Of a DNA stretch of 35,835 nucleotides, positions 16,853 to 25,496 are shown in pieces. Both the position numbers and the translations under genes were made by a program. The stretch spans positions 1 through 35,835 of the forward strand of contig JAAYMP010000062.1 of assembly GCA_012521315.1 (NCBI GenBank), read 5' to 3'. The notes beneath the pieces are model-generated. The model worked only from the letters and a program-made list of their open reading frames with translations. It was not told the DNA's origin and ran no database searches. Each line of letters starts with the position of its first letter. Position 1 is the first letter of the stretch. This DNA comes from Bacillota bacterium. GTDB taxonomy: Bacteria > Bacillota > UBA4882 > UBA10575.

Positions 16853-16864
16853 AGAGAATTCTCT
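16853..16864. repeat. Perfect 12 bp palindrome in the yabR-like leader
   Basis: AGAGAATTCTCT lies 17 bases beyond the -10 box, just after the predicted start. It could be an operator for a dimeric repressor; no regulator is known for it. Confidence 0.4.
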
Positions 16865-16890
16865 AAATCAAGGGGAGGAAATAACTGAAT

Positions 16891-17274
16891 ATGTCTTTTG
16901 CGGTGGGCCAGGTTGTGGAAGGGAAGGTCACCGGAATCACTAATTTCGGCGCATTTGTGGAGCTATCGCCAGGGATGACCGGATTGGTCCATATTTCCGA
17001 AGTCGCGGATGTCTATGTTAAGGACATCAAAGACTTTGTTCAACTTAACGACCAGGTTAAAGTGAAGATTTTATCGATGCAAGATGGAAAGATTGGTCTC
17101 TCGATCCGTCAAGCCCAACCGAAGCCCAGCCGACAAAGCCAGCAGTCTTTCGAGGATAAGCTAGCGAAGTTTCTAAAGGATTCTGATGAACGCCAATCCG
17201 ACTTGCGAAGAAGCATGGATTCGAAACGCGGGGGAAGAGGAGGAGGGCGTTTAAGCCTTTTAAAGGGGAAATAA
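16891..17274 (+). CDS. yabR: YabR/GSP13-like S1 RNA-binding protein
   Basis: The 127-residue protein has one S1 domain (1-72: GQVVEGKVTGITNFGAFVEL, GLVHISEVA, VKVKILSM) and a low-complexity basic tail (KRGGRGGGRLSLLKGK). Its size and layout match Bacillus YabR (about 128 residues), a ribosome/RNA-associated protein of poorly defined role. AGGGGAGG lies upstream of the ATG, under a consensus sigma-A promoter. In Bacillus yabR directly follows divIC and precedes tRNA genes and spoIIE; here tex lies between divIC and yabR, and tRNA genes follow. Confidence 0.85.
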   Translation: MSFAVGQVVEGKVTGITNFGAFVELSPGMTGLVHISEVADVYVKDIKDFVQLNDQVKVKILSMQDGKIGLSIRQAQPKPSRQSQQSFEDKLAKFLKDSDERQSDLRRSMDSKRGGRGGGRLSLLKGK

Positions 17275-17309
17275 TTAATGGTCGGTTGACCAGTTGCGGA
17301 AAAAAGGTC

Positions 17310-17338
17310 TTGATTAACAAGGGGATTTGTATTATAAT
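17310..17338 (+). promoter_or_regulatory. Sigma-A promoter for the tRNA-Met/tRNA-Lys unit
   Basis: TTGATT (17310-17315), a 17-base spacer and TATAAT (17333-17338). The start is predicted near 17345, about 13 bases before the tRNA-Met 5' end. Confidence 0.85.
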
Positions 17339-17357
17339 CAGGAATGCAGTTGTCCTT

Positions 17358-17434
17358 GGCGGTGTAGCTCAGTTGGTGAGAGCATACGGTTCATACCCGT
17401 AGTGTCACTGGTTCGAATCCAGTCACCGCCACCA
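17358..17434 (+). tRNA. tRNA-Met (CAT), elongator type
   Basis: The 77-base cloverleaf has acceptor GGCGGTG (17358-17364) pairing with CACCGCC, an anticodon loop TTCATAC closed by a TACGG/CCGTA stem, a GGTTCGAATCC T-arm, and CCA encoded at 17432-17434. The G1-C72 acceptor pair and lack of the three G-C anticodon-stem pairs rule out initiator tRNA. It closely resembles Bacillus elongator tRNA-Met; tRNA-Ile2 with a modified CAT anticodon is the alternative. Confidence 0.95.
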
Positions 17435-17439
17435 AAAAC

Positions 17440-17515
<76 letters not shown>

Positions 17516-17529
17516 CTAAAAAGCAAAAG

Positions 17530-17554
17530 ACCGTCCGGAGAGGACGGTTTTTTT
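17530..17554 (+). terminator. Intrinsic terminator of the tRNA unit
   Basis: ACCGTCC (17530-17536) pairs with GGACGGT (17542-17548), followed by a T7 run (17548-17554). Confidence 0.92.
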
Positions 17555-17577
17555 GGTTCAGCGCAAGGTGTTTTTAA

Positions 17578-17586
17578 TGATATAAT
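17578..17586 (+). promoter_or_regulatory. Possible extended -10 promoter for the histidine kinase
   Basis: TGATATAAT (17578-17586) is an extended -10 consensus (TGn plus TATAAT) lying 134 bases before the kinase start. No good -35 is present at 16-18 bases. Confidence 0.45.
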
Positions 17587-17719
17587 TAATAACAAGGGAA
17601 AGCCGGCGCAAGAAGGAAGCGATAAATTAACATAACGCACCACCTCTTTGGCAGAAAAGTACTTTCCTAGGCCCATGCCCGCGAAAGCTTTCCGTGGAAA
17701 GAGAGTGGGAGGATTTAAG

Positions 17720-20062
17720 ATGGAACTGGGTCACACGCCATCGTCCTTTCTGGAAAAGGCCGCCCCTGAATCATTAGAAGAGATCTTCACCCATACCGAC
17801 GATGGGATGGTTTTGGTTGGACCGGATTATAAGGTAAAAAAAGTGAACGACCGTTTTGTCCGGCAGCTTGCGGCCCCGGTCCGGGATTGGGAAGGCGTTG
17901 CCATCGACCAACTCATCCCCGGGTTTGATCGGAAGCTGCGCGGACTTTTCTCCCAAGTGCAGGAGGGAAAGGAGCCGTTGGTCACGGAGCGGCTCAAGAT
18001 CTTTCCGGTCTTCGTTGCGGGGAAGTCCTTTGCCGGATGGTTGCTTTTGGTTTCGGCCGGATGGGAAGAGAGTCTCGGTTCCGTCGCCCAACCGGAGGGC
18101 GAGGCGAGCGGCGACCAAGGGAAAGCCGGCCAAAGCTTAGCCAATCCCCTGCCAAAACGCCGGATTGAGTCGCTCCTCTCGGCGGAAACGGTCTTTAGTA
18201 ATTTACCGGTGGGGATTGCCGTCTATGACAGCATCTCCTTGCGGCTGAAATGGGCGAACCCGGTTTACCGGGGATTCCTGGAGGAACAGGGCGCCTTGGG
18301 GCGGACCATCCTGGAGACGATCCCGGGTGCCCACGAGAACGGGCTGGTCCTTGCCTGTGACTACGTGACCACGACGGGAGAACCCTTCGTGGCGTCCGAA
18401 TTTCGAATTGAAGGTTTTAAGCGGGGAGTTGTATACTGGCGTCTGACGATTGTCCGTTTGGACCTTAACGAACCCGAAGCGCCAGCCCTTTTATTTATCG
18501 CGGTAGATGTGACCGAACAAGTCCAAACGGGAAAGCAACAGAAAGACACGGAGAAGATTACCGGAAGCGGCCTTGCTCGACTGAAAGCCGTGGCGAACGG
18601 CCTAAAGGAAGGGATGATCATTACGGATCCCCGCGGCCAAGTGGTCTTGTTGAACCTGGCGGGGATGAGAATGATGGGTTGCGACGCCATCGAAGAGACG
18701 TTGCGCCCGGTTGCCGAGTATAACCGGCGGTATAGGTTTAAAGAGCTATCGGGGGTCCTTTTGCCCCCGGAGGCTAGCCCGTTAGCCCGGCCGTTACAGG
18801 GGGAAGCCTTTTTTGACTGGGAATTGATGGTCGAAGATTGGCGCCAAGCCCGAACTTGGATTGGCAAGTTCAACGGGACACCCATCCGTAACCGGGAAGG
18901 CGAGTTGATCCTTGGGGTAGTAGTTTTCCATGATATTACCCACACCAAACAAGTGGAGCAAGACTGGGAAAAACTAGTGGCCCTTGAGCAGAAGGTGCGG
19001 ACCGCGGCTGAAAGGCAAGACCTGCAGAAACAGGTGCTCCTTGATAATATTGGGGAAGGGGTATTGGTGCTTTCCCCCAACGGTCGCCTGTTGATGGCCA
19101 ACAAAGTAGCGTTGGAGATCTGCGGCGTGCAAGGGTGGCCGGAAACGCTAGAAGACCTCCTTTCGCCGGCTGTTTTGTTCCGGAAAGACGGGTCGCGGTT
19201 GGCCCCGGACGAACTATTGGCGACACGCCTGCAGGCGGGCGACTACTTTACCGACGAAGAGTACCGGCTAAAAAGGGCGGACGGAACGGAACGGCGCCTT
19301 TTGGTCAGCGGAAATGCGGTTAAAGACCGCCAGGGGCAGATTTTCGTAAACCTGGTGACGATCCGGGATGTGACCGAGTTGCGGAATCTGGAACAGATTA
19401 GAGAGGACTATTTACAGATGGTCTCCCACGATCTCCGCTCGCCGCTGGCGGTGATCATATCCCATGCCCAGTTGTTGGGGTTAATCGCAAAGGAGGAAAT
19501 CCGGATCGCCAACAGTGTGCGCGCGATCACGGTTTCCGCCCACCGTATGAATAACATGATCGCCGATCTGGTTGATTCGACGCGGATCGAGGCGGGGCGG
19601 TTAGTCTTGAGAACGGTCCGCCTTGACTTGGACCGGTTTATCCGTGATTTATTACTGCGTATGCAAGGCGTCATCGCCGTCAGGCGTGTTCGCCTGCTTA
19701 AGAAGGAGCCTTTATTGCCGGTGGTCGCCGACCCCAGTCGCTTGGAACGGATCATGATCAATCTTTTGTCTAATGCTTTGCAGTATTCGCCGCCGGATAG
19801 TCCGGTCGAGATCGAATTTGGGGTGGACGGCGACCGGATGGTGGTCGCCATCCGGGATAAAGGCCAAGGGATCAGTCGGGAAAACTTACCCATGGTCTTT
19901 GACCGGTATTACCGGGTGTCGGGTGACGGTGGAGAAGGAATTGGTTTGGGCCTCTACATTGTGAAAAAGTTGGTCGAAGCCCACCAGGGGGCGGTTTGGG
20001 TGGAGAGTACGCTAGGGGAGGGGAGTACTTTCTATTTCACCCTGCCGGTGGCAGCTAAGTAG
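17720..20062 (+). CDS. Orphan soluble four-PAS sensor histidine kinase
   Basis: The 780-residue cytosolic kinase has four PAS-like domains (about 20-115, 155-275, 290-415 and 430-555), a HisKA dimerisation helix with the phosphoacceptor His570 (MVSHDLRSPLAVI) and a HATPase domain: N-box MINLLSNALQYSP, G1 DKGQGI, G2 GIGLGLYIVKKL, then a final EGSTFYFTLP. No membrane helix or signal peptide is seen. ATG 17720 is chosen for the GGGAGG 7 bases upstream; the frame extends to 17648 without one. There is no response regulator next to it. Orphan PAS kinases in spore-formers often feed the Spo0A phosphorelay, and in Bacillus spoIIE occupies this spot after the tRNA genes; the Spo0A link is inference. 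Confidence 0.92.
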   Translation: MELGHTPSSFLEKAAPESLEEIFTHTDDGMVLVGPDYKVKKVNDRFVRQLAAPVRDWEGVAIDQLIPGFDRKLRGLFSQVQEGKEPLVTERLKIFPVFVAGKSFAGWLLLVSAGWEESLGSVAQPEGEASGDQGKAGQSLANPLPKRRIESLLSAETVFSNLPVGIAVYDSISLRLKWANPVYRGFLEEQGALGRTILETIPGAHENGLVLACDYVTTTGEPFVASEFRIEGFKRGVVYWRLTIVRLDLNEPEAPALLFIAVDVTEQVQTGKQQKDTEKITGSGLARLKAVANGLKEGMIITDPRGQVVLLNLAGMRMMGCDAIEETLRPVAEYNRRYRFKELSGVLLPPEASPLARPLQGEAFFDWELMVEDWRQARTWIGKFNGTPIRNREGELILGVVVFHDITHTKQVEQDWEKLVALEQKVRTAAERQDLQKQVLLDNIGEGVLVLSPNGRLLMANKVALEICGVQGWPETLEDLLSPAVLFRKDGSRLAPDELLATRLQAGDYFTDEEYRLKRADGTERRLLVSGNAVKDRQGQIFVNLVTIRDVTELRNLEQIREDYLQMVSHDLRSPLAVIISHAQLLGLIAKEEIRIANSVRAITVSAHRMNNMIADLVDSTRIEAGRLVLRTVRLDLDRFIRDLLLRMQGVIAVRRVRLLKKEPLLPVVADPSRLERIMINLLSNALQYSPPDSPVEIEFGVDGDRMVVAIRDKGQGISRENLPMVFDRYYRVSGDGGEGIGLGLYIVKKLVEAHQGAVWVESTLGEGSTFYFTLPVAAK

Positions 20063-20133
20063 GAAGGGGAGTAATGCAACCAAGGATTTTCTTTGGATCA
20101 CAATTATTATCTGATAAAGGAGTTTCCCGGAAG

Positions 20134-22197
20134 ATGAAGAGGTTTTGTTCGAATTGGCGCTCTTTTTTTAGTATTCTTTTGATCTTGGTCGTCCTACCGG
20201 TAGTTTCAGCCACCGAACCGGGGGGTGAAGAACCCGGTTGGGGGTCGGGAAAACCCCAGTGGACCGCCGACCGCGACTGGACTGAGGAGGACGAGGACCG
20301 CGCCTGGATGGAGGTAACCCTTGACTGGACGGCGGCGGCCGCGCCGGAGGAGGATTCCGCGGCGGATGGTCCCCAGTGGATTGTGGAAACCGGGCCGACG
20401 TTATGGTACGGTCTTTCCCCGCGGGCGGGCTTTCTGGTTTCGTTTGATGCGGGTATAACCTGGGAAACCCGGAACGAAGGGCTTCCCGGCCGCCTGTCGA
20501 CCGGGATGGAACAACCGGCGCTGCTTACCGCAATCGGGGTGGACCCGGTGCAGCCCCAGCGGGTAGCCGTGACCACCACGACCCAGATCTATCTCTCCGA
20601 AGATTGCGGTGCCACTTGGCGGCGGATTCCCTTTAACAACGGCAGTGTGATCACGACGGTGGCGCTGGCGCCCGGGCAAGCAGAGCGAATGATGGTTGGC
20701 ACTTCCTTTGCCGGTATTTATGAAACAACAAACGCCGGGCGCAACTGGACCAAGTTGTCCGGGGAGTTAAGTTTCCTGCAGCAGGCGCCTTATGAAGAAG
20801 AGATTGCCGCTTTGGCCTATCATCCCGAGAATCCCGACAAGCTCGTCTTGGCCTGTGGTTTTGGCAACGGCCTCTATCTATACAATAAGGCTTTACAGAT
20901 CTGGGAAGCATTGGAGGCGGGCGCGCGTCGCCGTTTGGTGAAAAACCTGTTATTCCGGCCGGTGCCACTCCCCGCGACGACTGAGGTTTCCACCTCGTTC
21001 GCGTCGCCATCCTGGTGGCTGCAGATTACATACGATGATGGACAAGCGATCTACTCCTGGCCTGCTTTTGAACTGATCGCGTTGGCGACCGAGCCGCGCC
21101 AGCCCTTGGCCGACCGGGCGAAAGCAGAAAGGATGGCCCTGGCCGCCGGTAAGTACGGGATTTACGTGCGTTCCGATTTTGCCGCCGGTCGCCAACTGGA
21201 CGACCACATCCGGTTCATCAAGAAAAACGGCTTAAATGCCATGGTCGTTGACTTTAAAGATGACATGGGCTACATCACCTACGATACCGGAGTCGCGTTT
21301 GCCCACCAAATCGGGGCGGTCCAAAAACGCTTCGCCGCCAAAACGCTGATTAAAAAGGCGAAGGAAAACGGGATCTATTTAATCGGCCGTTTGGTCGTCT
21401 TTAAAGACAGTCGTCTGTACCGGTACGACAACCACCGGTATGCGGTCTGGGACCGTAACAGCGGCGGACCCTGGCGTGATTTGGTGGCAACAGAAACGGA
21501 TGGCGGCGAAACCACCTATGTCCAGAGGGAACACTGGGTTGATCCTTATGCCAGGGAGGTTTGGGAATATAACCTGGCCATCGCCGAAGAGCTGCAGGCC
21601 TTGGGCGTAGATGAGATCCAGTTTGATTATATTCGTTTTCCCACCGACGGGGACCTTAGCCGGTGCTATTACCGGTATCAGCCACCCGATGCCCGGCGGA
21701 TTGACGCTTTGGAAGGATTTTTAGCCCTGGCCCGTTCACGGCTGAGGGTGCCGATCAGCGCCGACCTTTACGGTTACCACTGTTGGTATCTGATGGAAGG
21801 GCTGACCGGGCAGAATATTCGCATCTTCGCCCAGTATGTGGATGTGATCTGTCCAATGTTTTATCCTTCCCATTTTCCCAACTCCTTTTATCCCGTGGAT
21901 TATTTGGAACGGGCCGAGTATATTTACCGGGAAGGTTCCTTCCGGGCGCAGGTTTTGACGGGGGGAGAATGTCTGATCCGTCCATATGTACAAGCCTTTC
22001 GCTTAACCGGGCGGGAATTGAGGATGACCGCACCCGTTTATACGGAATACTTGATTAAACAGGTTACGGGAACCGTCGCCTCGCCTGCTTCCGGTTTTAC
22101 CTTGTGGAATAACAGCAACGACTACTATATGGTCAAGCGGCCGCTCACCGACATAATTTACCAGATTGACAAAGAGAGGGAAATCCAGTTTGATTAG
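20134..22197 (+). CDS. Secreted protein: Asp-box repeats plus DUF4015 putative glycosyl hydrolase
   Basis: The 687-residue product begins with a signal peptide (FFSILLILVVLPVVSA, cleavage near residue 26) and an acidic, Trp-rich linker (about 28-85). A beta-propeller-like region follows with Asp-box motifs (SFDAGITW, SEDCGATW, TTNAGRNW). The C-terminal half (about 340-680) is the DUF4015 putative glycosyl hydrolase barrel: GIYVRSDFA, NAMVVDFKDDMG, AKENGIYLIGRLVVFKD, DEIQFDYIRFPTDG and CPMFYPSHFP. DEIQFDYIRFP carries candidate acidic catalytic residues. The true substrate is unknown; a wall or capsule glycan is likely. I prefer ATG 20134 (AAAGGAG 11 bases upstream, signal peptide at once); ATG 20074 with GGGGAG is possible. 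It follows the kinase gene by 71 bp, perhaps co-transcribed. Confidence 0.85.
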   Translation: MKRFCSNWRSFFSILLILVVLPVVSATEPGGEEPGWGSGKPQWTADRDWTEEDEDRAWMEVTLDWTAAAAPEEDSAADGPQWIVETGPTLWYGLSPRAGFLVSFDAGITWETRNEGLPGRLSTGMEQPALLTAIGVDPVQPQRVAVTTTTQIYLSEDCGATWRRIPFNNGSVITTVALAPGQAERMMVGTSFAGIYETTNAGRNWTKLSGELSFLQQAPYEEEIAALAYHPENPDKLVLACGFGNGLYLYNKALQIWEALEAGARRRLVKNLLFRPVPLPATTEVSTSFASPSWWLQITYDDGQAIYSWPAFELIALATEPRQPLADRAKAERMALAAGKYGIYVRSDFAAGRQLDDHIRFIKKNGLNAMVVDFKDDMGYITYDTGVAFAHQIGAVQKRFAAKTLIKKAKENGIYLIGRLVVFKDSRLYRYDNHRYAVWDRNSGGPWRDLVATETDGGETTYVQREHWVDPYAREVWEYNLAIAEELQALGVDEIQFDYIRFPTDGDLSRCYYRYQPPDARRIDALEGFLALARSRLRVPISADLYGYHCWYLMEGLTGQNIRIFAQYVDVICPMFYPSHFPNSFYPVDYLERAEYIYREGSFRAQVLTGGECLIRPYVQAFRLTGRELRMTAPVYTEYLIKQVTGTVASPASGFTLWNNSNDYYMVKRPLTDIIYQIDKEREIQFD

Positions 22198-22264
22198 CGA
22201 ATCTGGGATAAGGCGGGGTAAGGAGTCGAGCCAAAGAGAGGAAGAAAGGAAGGAGAAATTAACC

Positions 22265-22759
22265 ATGAGAAAAGTTTTTTTCGTCGGCTTACTGGTTATT
22301 GGTCTGTTGTTTATTCCCCAGGTTACCCTTGGGCTGACCTCGCCTGAAGTTAAAGCGCGGGGCGGCGAGACCACCGTAATGTTTATTGGGGACAAGGGTT
22401 TGCAACTTGACACGGAATACGGCATCAATTCGGAAGTCGGCTTAAACGTTGCGATCAGAAAAGACATGGCCAAAGTTGGGGCGAAGTATGAATTCGATTC
22501 CAACCTGGCCTTACTTTTAGGGGTGGTTGACCAGGCCCCATTTTTCGGTGCGAATCTGGCCATGCCGCTCGCCCAGGATATGGGGTTTATCGGCGATCTC
22601 ACCATTGCACTGGCCAGCAACCGGCTGATGGCCACCCTGGAAATGGGCGTGGTGATCGACTTGGGCAATAATCTCGACCTCCGGGGCGGGTTGTTGGCCG
22701 AAACCAACCAGTCCGGGAAGAATTTCAGTTTTCAGATCGGCTTGGGTGTGAATTACTGA
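22265..22759 (+). CDS. Small secreted barrel-like protein, possible outer-membrane protein
   Basis: The 164-residue protein has a clear signal peptide (RKVFFVGLLVIGLLFIPQVTLG, residues 2-23). The mature part is a run of alternating hydrophobic/polar strands separated by Asn/Asp/Gly turns (GLNVAIRKDMAKVGAKYEF, LRGGLLAETNQSGKNFSFQI) and ends LGVNY, an aromatic last residue as in many outer-membrane beta-barrels. I do not recognise a named family. AAGGAAGGAG precedes the ATG; a longer frame from 22166 overlaps the previous gene. It follows the DUF4015 gene and is closed by a terminator. If it is a true barrel, the cell has an outer membrane; that conclusion is inference. Confidence 0.75.
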   Translation: MRKVFFVGLLVIGLLFIPQVTLGLTSPEVKARGGETTVMFIGDKGLQLDTEYGINSEVGLNVAIRKDMAKVGAKYEFDSNLALLLGVVDQAPFFGANLAMPLAQDMGFIGDLTIALASNRLMATLEMGVVIDLGNNLDLRGGLLAETNQSGKNFSFQIGLGVNY

Positions 22760-22832
22760 AGCAATGGCCCTAATATGGCTGGGCCAGTCTGGTTGACGGT
22801 GTTGGAGGGAGATTGTTTAAAGGCGGCACGAC

Positions 22833-22864
22833 AAAAAAGGGACCTGGCTAAGGACCCTTTTTTT
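22833..22864 (+). terminator. Intrinsic terminator after barrel-like gene
   Basis: AAAAAAGGG (22833-22841) pairs with CCCTTTTTT (22855-22863), with an A-A mismatch and an inner CC/GG pair, and a T7 run to 22864. Confidence 0.85.
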
Positions 22865-23030
22865 CGAGCATAATGGAAGTGGTGTGGAGAGGGGAACTTT
22901 AGACAAACTTCGACGTTTTATCGATGGATCCGTCGTTTCGCAGGCCGACGCGGACCGGCGCCGGGCAAGAGGCGCCAGGCGAGACGGGGAGAAGGTCTTT
23001 TTGGTCCTGGTGTAGAAAGGAAGGATCGGG

Positions 23031-24320
23031 ATGAACATCTTAATCGCCATTTTGGCTTTGAATCTAATTGTGATCCTGCATGAGTTGGGCCACTATATAC
23101 TGGCAAAAGCAGCGGGGATCCGTGTCTTGGAATTTTCGTTGTTTTTTGGCCCAAAACTGTTCAGCACCAAAAAGGGGGAGACCGCTTTTTCCCTGCGGCT
23201 CTTTCCGGTTGGTGCTTTTGTGCTCCTGGAAGGGGAGGAAGAAGCTTCCGACAGTGAGCGTTCCTTCAGTAGGAAACCATTGGCCGTCAGGATGGCGGTG
23301 ATTGCCGGCGGCCCGATCATGAATTTCCTTGGGGCCCTGGCCTTTATCTGCGTGGTCTTTGCCATGATTGGGTATGGTTCAATGGTCCTGGGGCCGGTTC
23401 CGGCCGGTTCCCCCGCAGCCGAGGCCGGTTTGATGGCCGGTGACCGGATTCTCCGTTATGACGGGCGGCGGGTGTACCAACCTTCCGACTTATATTCCTT
23501 TATGGCGATCAACAATGGAAAGCCCAGCGTGATCCAGCTTCAACGGGGGAACGAAAAGCGGCAGGTGTTGTTTGTTCCGGACGTTATCCCCGCGGAACGT
23601 TATGTTTTAGGTTTTGGGGCCGCCGAACCTTACGGTGAAGAATCCACCCTTGTTCAGTATATCGTCCCCGGTTCCCCGGCGGAGGAAGCGGGGTTGTTAC
23701 CGGGGGACCGGATTATCCGCCTTGATGGGCAGCCCGTCGCGACCAAAAAAGAGATCAGCCGGGTGGTCCAGGCGAAGCAGGACCAACCGATTACCGTAAC
23801 CGTTTTAAGGGCTGGGCGAGAGGAGACCTTGCGGCTCACCCCACGCCTGGAGAAGGACGCCACTTATTTTGATACCGGGCTTTCTTTCCAGACCCTCCGC
23901 GGCGGCGGCATTACCACCTTAAAACAGGGGATTGTTTATATTTACGCGGTGATCCGGAGCGTGGTTTATAGTTTTAGCTGGTTGTTGACGGGTAAAGTAT
24001 CATTGACGGAGTTGGCCGGGCCCGTCCGGATCGTCAGTATGATGAGCGAGGCGGTCAGTTACAGCCCGACCTTGTCTTTAATCGTGCTTAACCTGCTGAA
24101 TATCTCGGCTTTGATCAGTATTGCCATTGGGGCGACCAACCTCTTGCCGTTTCCCGCACTAGACGGGGGACGCCTCTTGCTCTATGTCCTCGAGGCGATC
24201 AGGGGGAAACCGCTCCCACCGGAACGGGAGGCCAGTATCTCGATGGTCGGTTTCGCGTTGTTGATGGTATTGGCCGTTTTTGTCCTCTTCAACGACATCA
24301 TCCAACTGGCCCGGGGTTGA
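23031..24320 (+). CDS. rseP: Site-2 metalloprotease RseP/RasP
   Basis: This intramembrane zinc protease completes cleavage of anti-sigma factors and trims signal-peptide remnants. The 429-residue protein has HELGH at 17-21 in the first membrane helix, two PDZ domains (about 118-190 and 205-280), and the third zinc ligand Asp378 in LLPFPALDGGR in the penultimate helix. Two PDZ domains match the E. coli RseP type; Bacillus RasP has one. GAAAGGAAGG precedes the ATG. Neighbours dxr and ispG, frequent partners in Firmicutes, are absent. The helix between the PDZ pair and the ALDGG segment carries SLTELAGPVRI, also typical. Confidence 0.95.
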   Translation: MNILIAILALNLIVILHELGHYILAKAAGIRVLEFSLFFGPKLFSTKKGETAFSLRLFPVGAFVLLEGEEEASDSERSFSRKPLAVRMAVIAGGPIMNFLGALAFICVVFAMIGYGSMVLGPVPAGSPAAEAGLMAGDRILRYDGRRVYQPSDLYSFMAINNGKPSVIQLQRGNEKRQVLFVPDVIPAERYVLGFGAAEPYGEESTLVQYIVPGSPAEEAGLLPGDRIIRLDGQPVATKKEISRVVQAKQDQPITVTVLRAGREETLRLTPRLEKDATYFDTGLSFQTLRGGGITTLKQGIVYIYAVIRSVVYSFSWLLTGKVSLTELAGPVRIVSMMSEAVSYSPTLSLIVLNLLNISALISIAIGATNLLPFPALDGGRLLLYVLEAIRGKPLPPEREASISMVGFALLMVLAVFVLFNDIIQLARG

Positions 24321-24441
24321 CCCGCCGGTTCCCGTTATAATAAACAAATTTTCAACAACGGCAAATAGAGGAAACGGTGACCGCATAGAGAATTCATCTC
24401 TAATGGTTTGATTTTTAGCGGTGGCAGGAGGGAGGGGAAAA

Positions 24442-25446
24442 ATGAAATTTTTACCGTTAAAAGAGATTTCGGAAGATATGTTTCTAGCGCATGCGGTGAT
24501 TGGAAATGACGGGCGCGTCCTGCTGAATAAGGGGACCAGGCTGACCTCGGCCTACCTGCATCGTTTGGAGAAGATGGAATATACCCATTTATACGTTTAT
24601 GAGTCACCAGCGGAGGACTGGAACTGCACCGGTCTGCTCAGCGACCGGATCCGGATTGAAGCCATTCGCGTTTTACGCGAATCCTTGATTCGGGTGGTGG
24701 AGCGCAAGCCCCTGGACGAACCGTTAATCTCTTTCATCATCGAAGGGCTTTTGAAGGATGTGCTGCAACAGGAAGACCGGGTTTTTGATATTATCGATAT
24801 TAAGACCCCCGACAACTATCTTTACAACCATTCCCTCAATGTGGCGGTGATCTCCGTTTTGATGGGAAGGCAGCTCCAGCTTGAACAGGAAGAATTGAAG
24901 GAGATCGCCTTGGGTGCCTTCCTCCATGATCTGGGTAAAGCGCACATCAAGACGGCGACCAAGAAGATTCATGCCCTTTCCGTAAACGACACGGTCCACA
25001 TCAAACAGCATACGACCAGAGGGTTTGAGACTTTGCAGGCCAGCTTTTCTCTTACCGTAGCCAACATCGCCAATCAGCACCACGAGCGGGAAGACGGTTC
25101 CGGCTACCCGCTGGGGTTAAGCGGGGTCGATATCCCCCTTTCCTCAAAGATTGTGGGGGTAGCCAATGCTTTTGAAACCATGGTCGCCGACCTCTGGAAC
25201 GACCAAGCGCTCGAGCGGTTAACGGCGGAGAGCCCGGCCAAGTATAATCCGAAGGTTGTGCGCGCCCTTCGCCAGGTGGTAGCCTTTTACCCGGTGGGGA
25301 GTGTGGTCGAGCTCACCGACGGCGAACAAAGGGTGGTGGTCGCTGTTTCGACCACCAAAATGATGCTGCAAAATCCAAAACAACTTTCGGACCTGCTGGA
25401 GTTACCGGTGGAGGAGTTCTCCCGGATTGCCAAACGGGTGCTTTAG
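24442..25446 (+). CDS. HD-GYP domain protein with altered metal ligand, copy 1
   Basis: HD-GYP enzymes degrade cyclic di-GMP. The 334-residue protein shares its whole layout with the gene at 32908: an N-terminal module (FLPLKEISEDMFLAHAV), a central HD-GYP domain with HD at 162-163 (LHDLGK) and HHEREDGSGYP at about 213-223, and a short C-terminal domain after FYPVGSVV. In the paralogue the final Asp ligand is D242 (AADSYDAMTSGRSYR); here it is N242 (VANAFETMVADLW, codon 25165-25167) and the TSGRSYR stretch is lost. The middle segment ILEKRGRLT is replaced by KKIHALSV. Hydrolysis may be reduced, making this a possible c-di-GMP sensor (inference). GGAGGGAGGGG precedes the ATG; it may be co-transcribed with rseP. 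Confidence 0.88.
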   Translation: MKFLPLKEISEDMFLAHAVIGNDGRVLLNKGTRLTSAYLHRLEKMEYTHLYVYESPAEDWNCTGLLSDRIRIEAIRVLRESLIRVVERKPLDEPLISFIIEGLLKDVLQQEDRVFDIIDIKTPDNYLYNHSLNVAVISVLMGRQLQLEQEELKEIALGAFLHDLGKAHIKTATKKIHALSVNDTVHIKQHTTRGFETLQASFSLTVANIANQHHEREDGSGYPLGLSGVDIPLSSKIVGVANAFETMVADLWNDQALERLTAESPAKYNPKVVRALRQVVAFYPVGSVVELTDGEQRVVVAVSTTKMMLQNPKQLSDLLELPVEEFSRIAKRVL

Positions 25447-25496
25447 TAGCCCGGCACAACCAAACTTCAACAGGTGTGATCACAGGGGGAGATTTA

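Noticed and set aside
18361..19104. Minus-strand frame (247 codons) inside the histidine kinase
   Set aside because: It mirrors the kinase PAS region; composition is Ser/Arg-rich antisense-like.
24336..24341. TATAAT downstream of rseP
   Set aside because: The only TTGACC is 13 bases away, too short a spacer for sigma-A.
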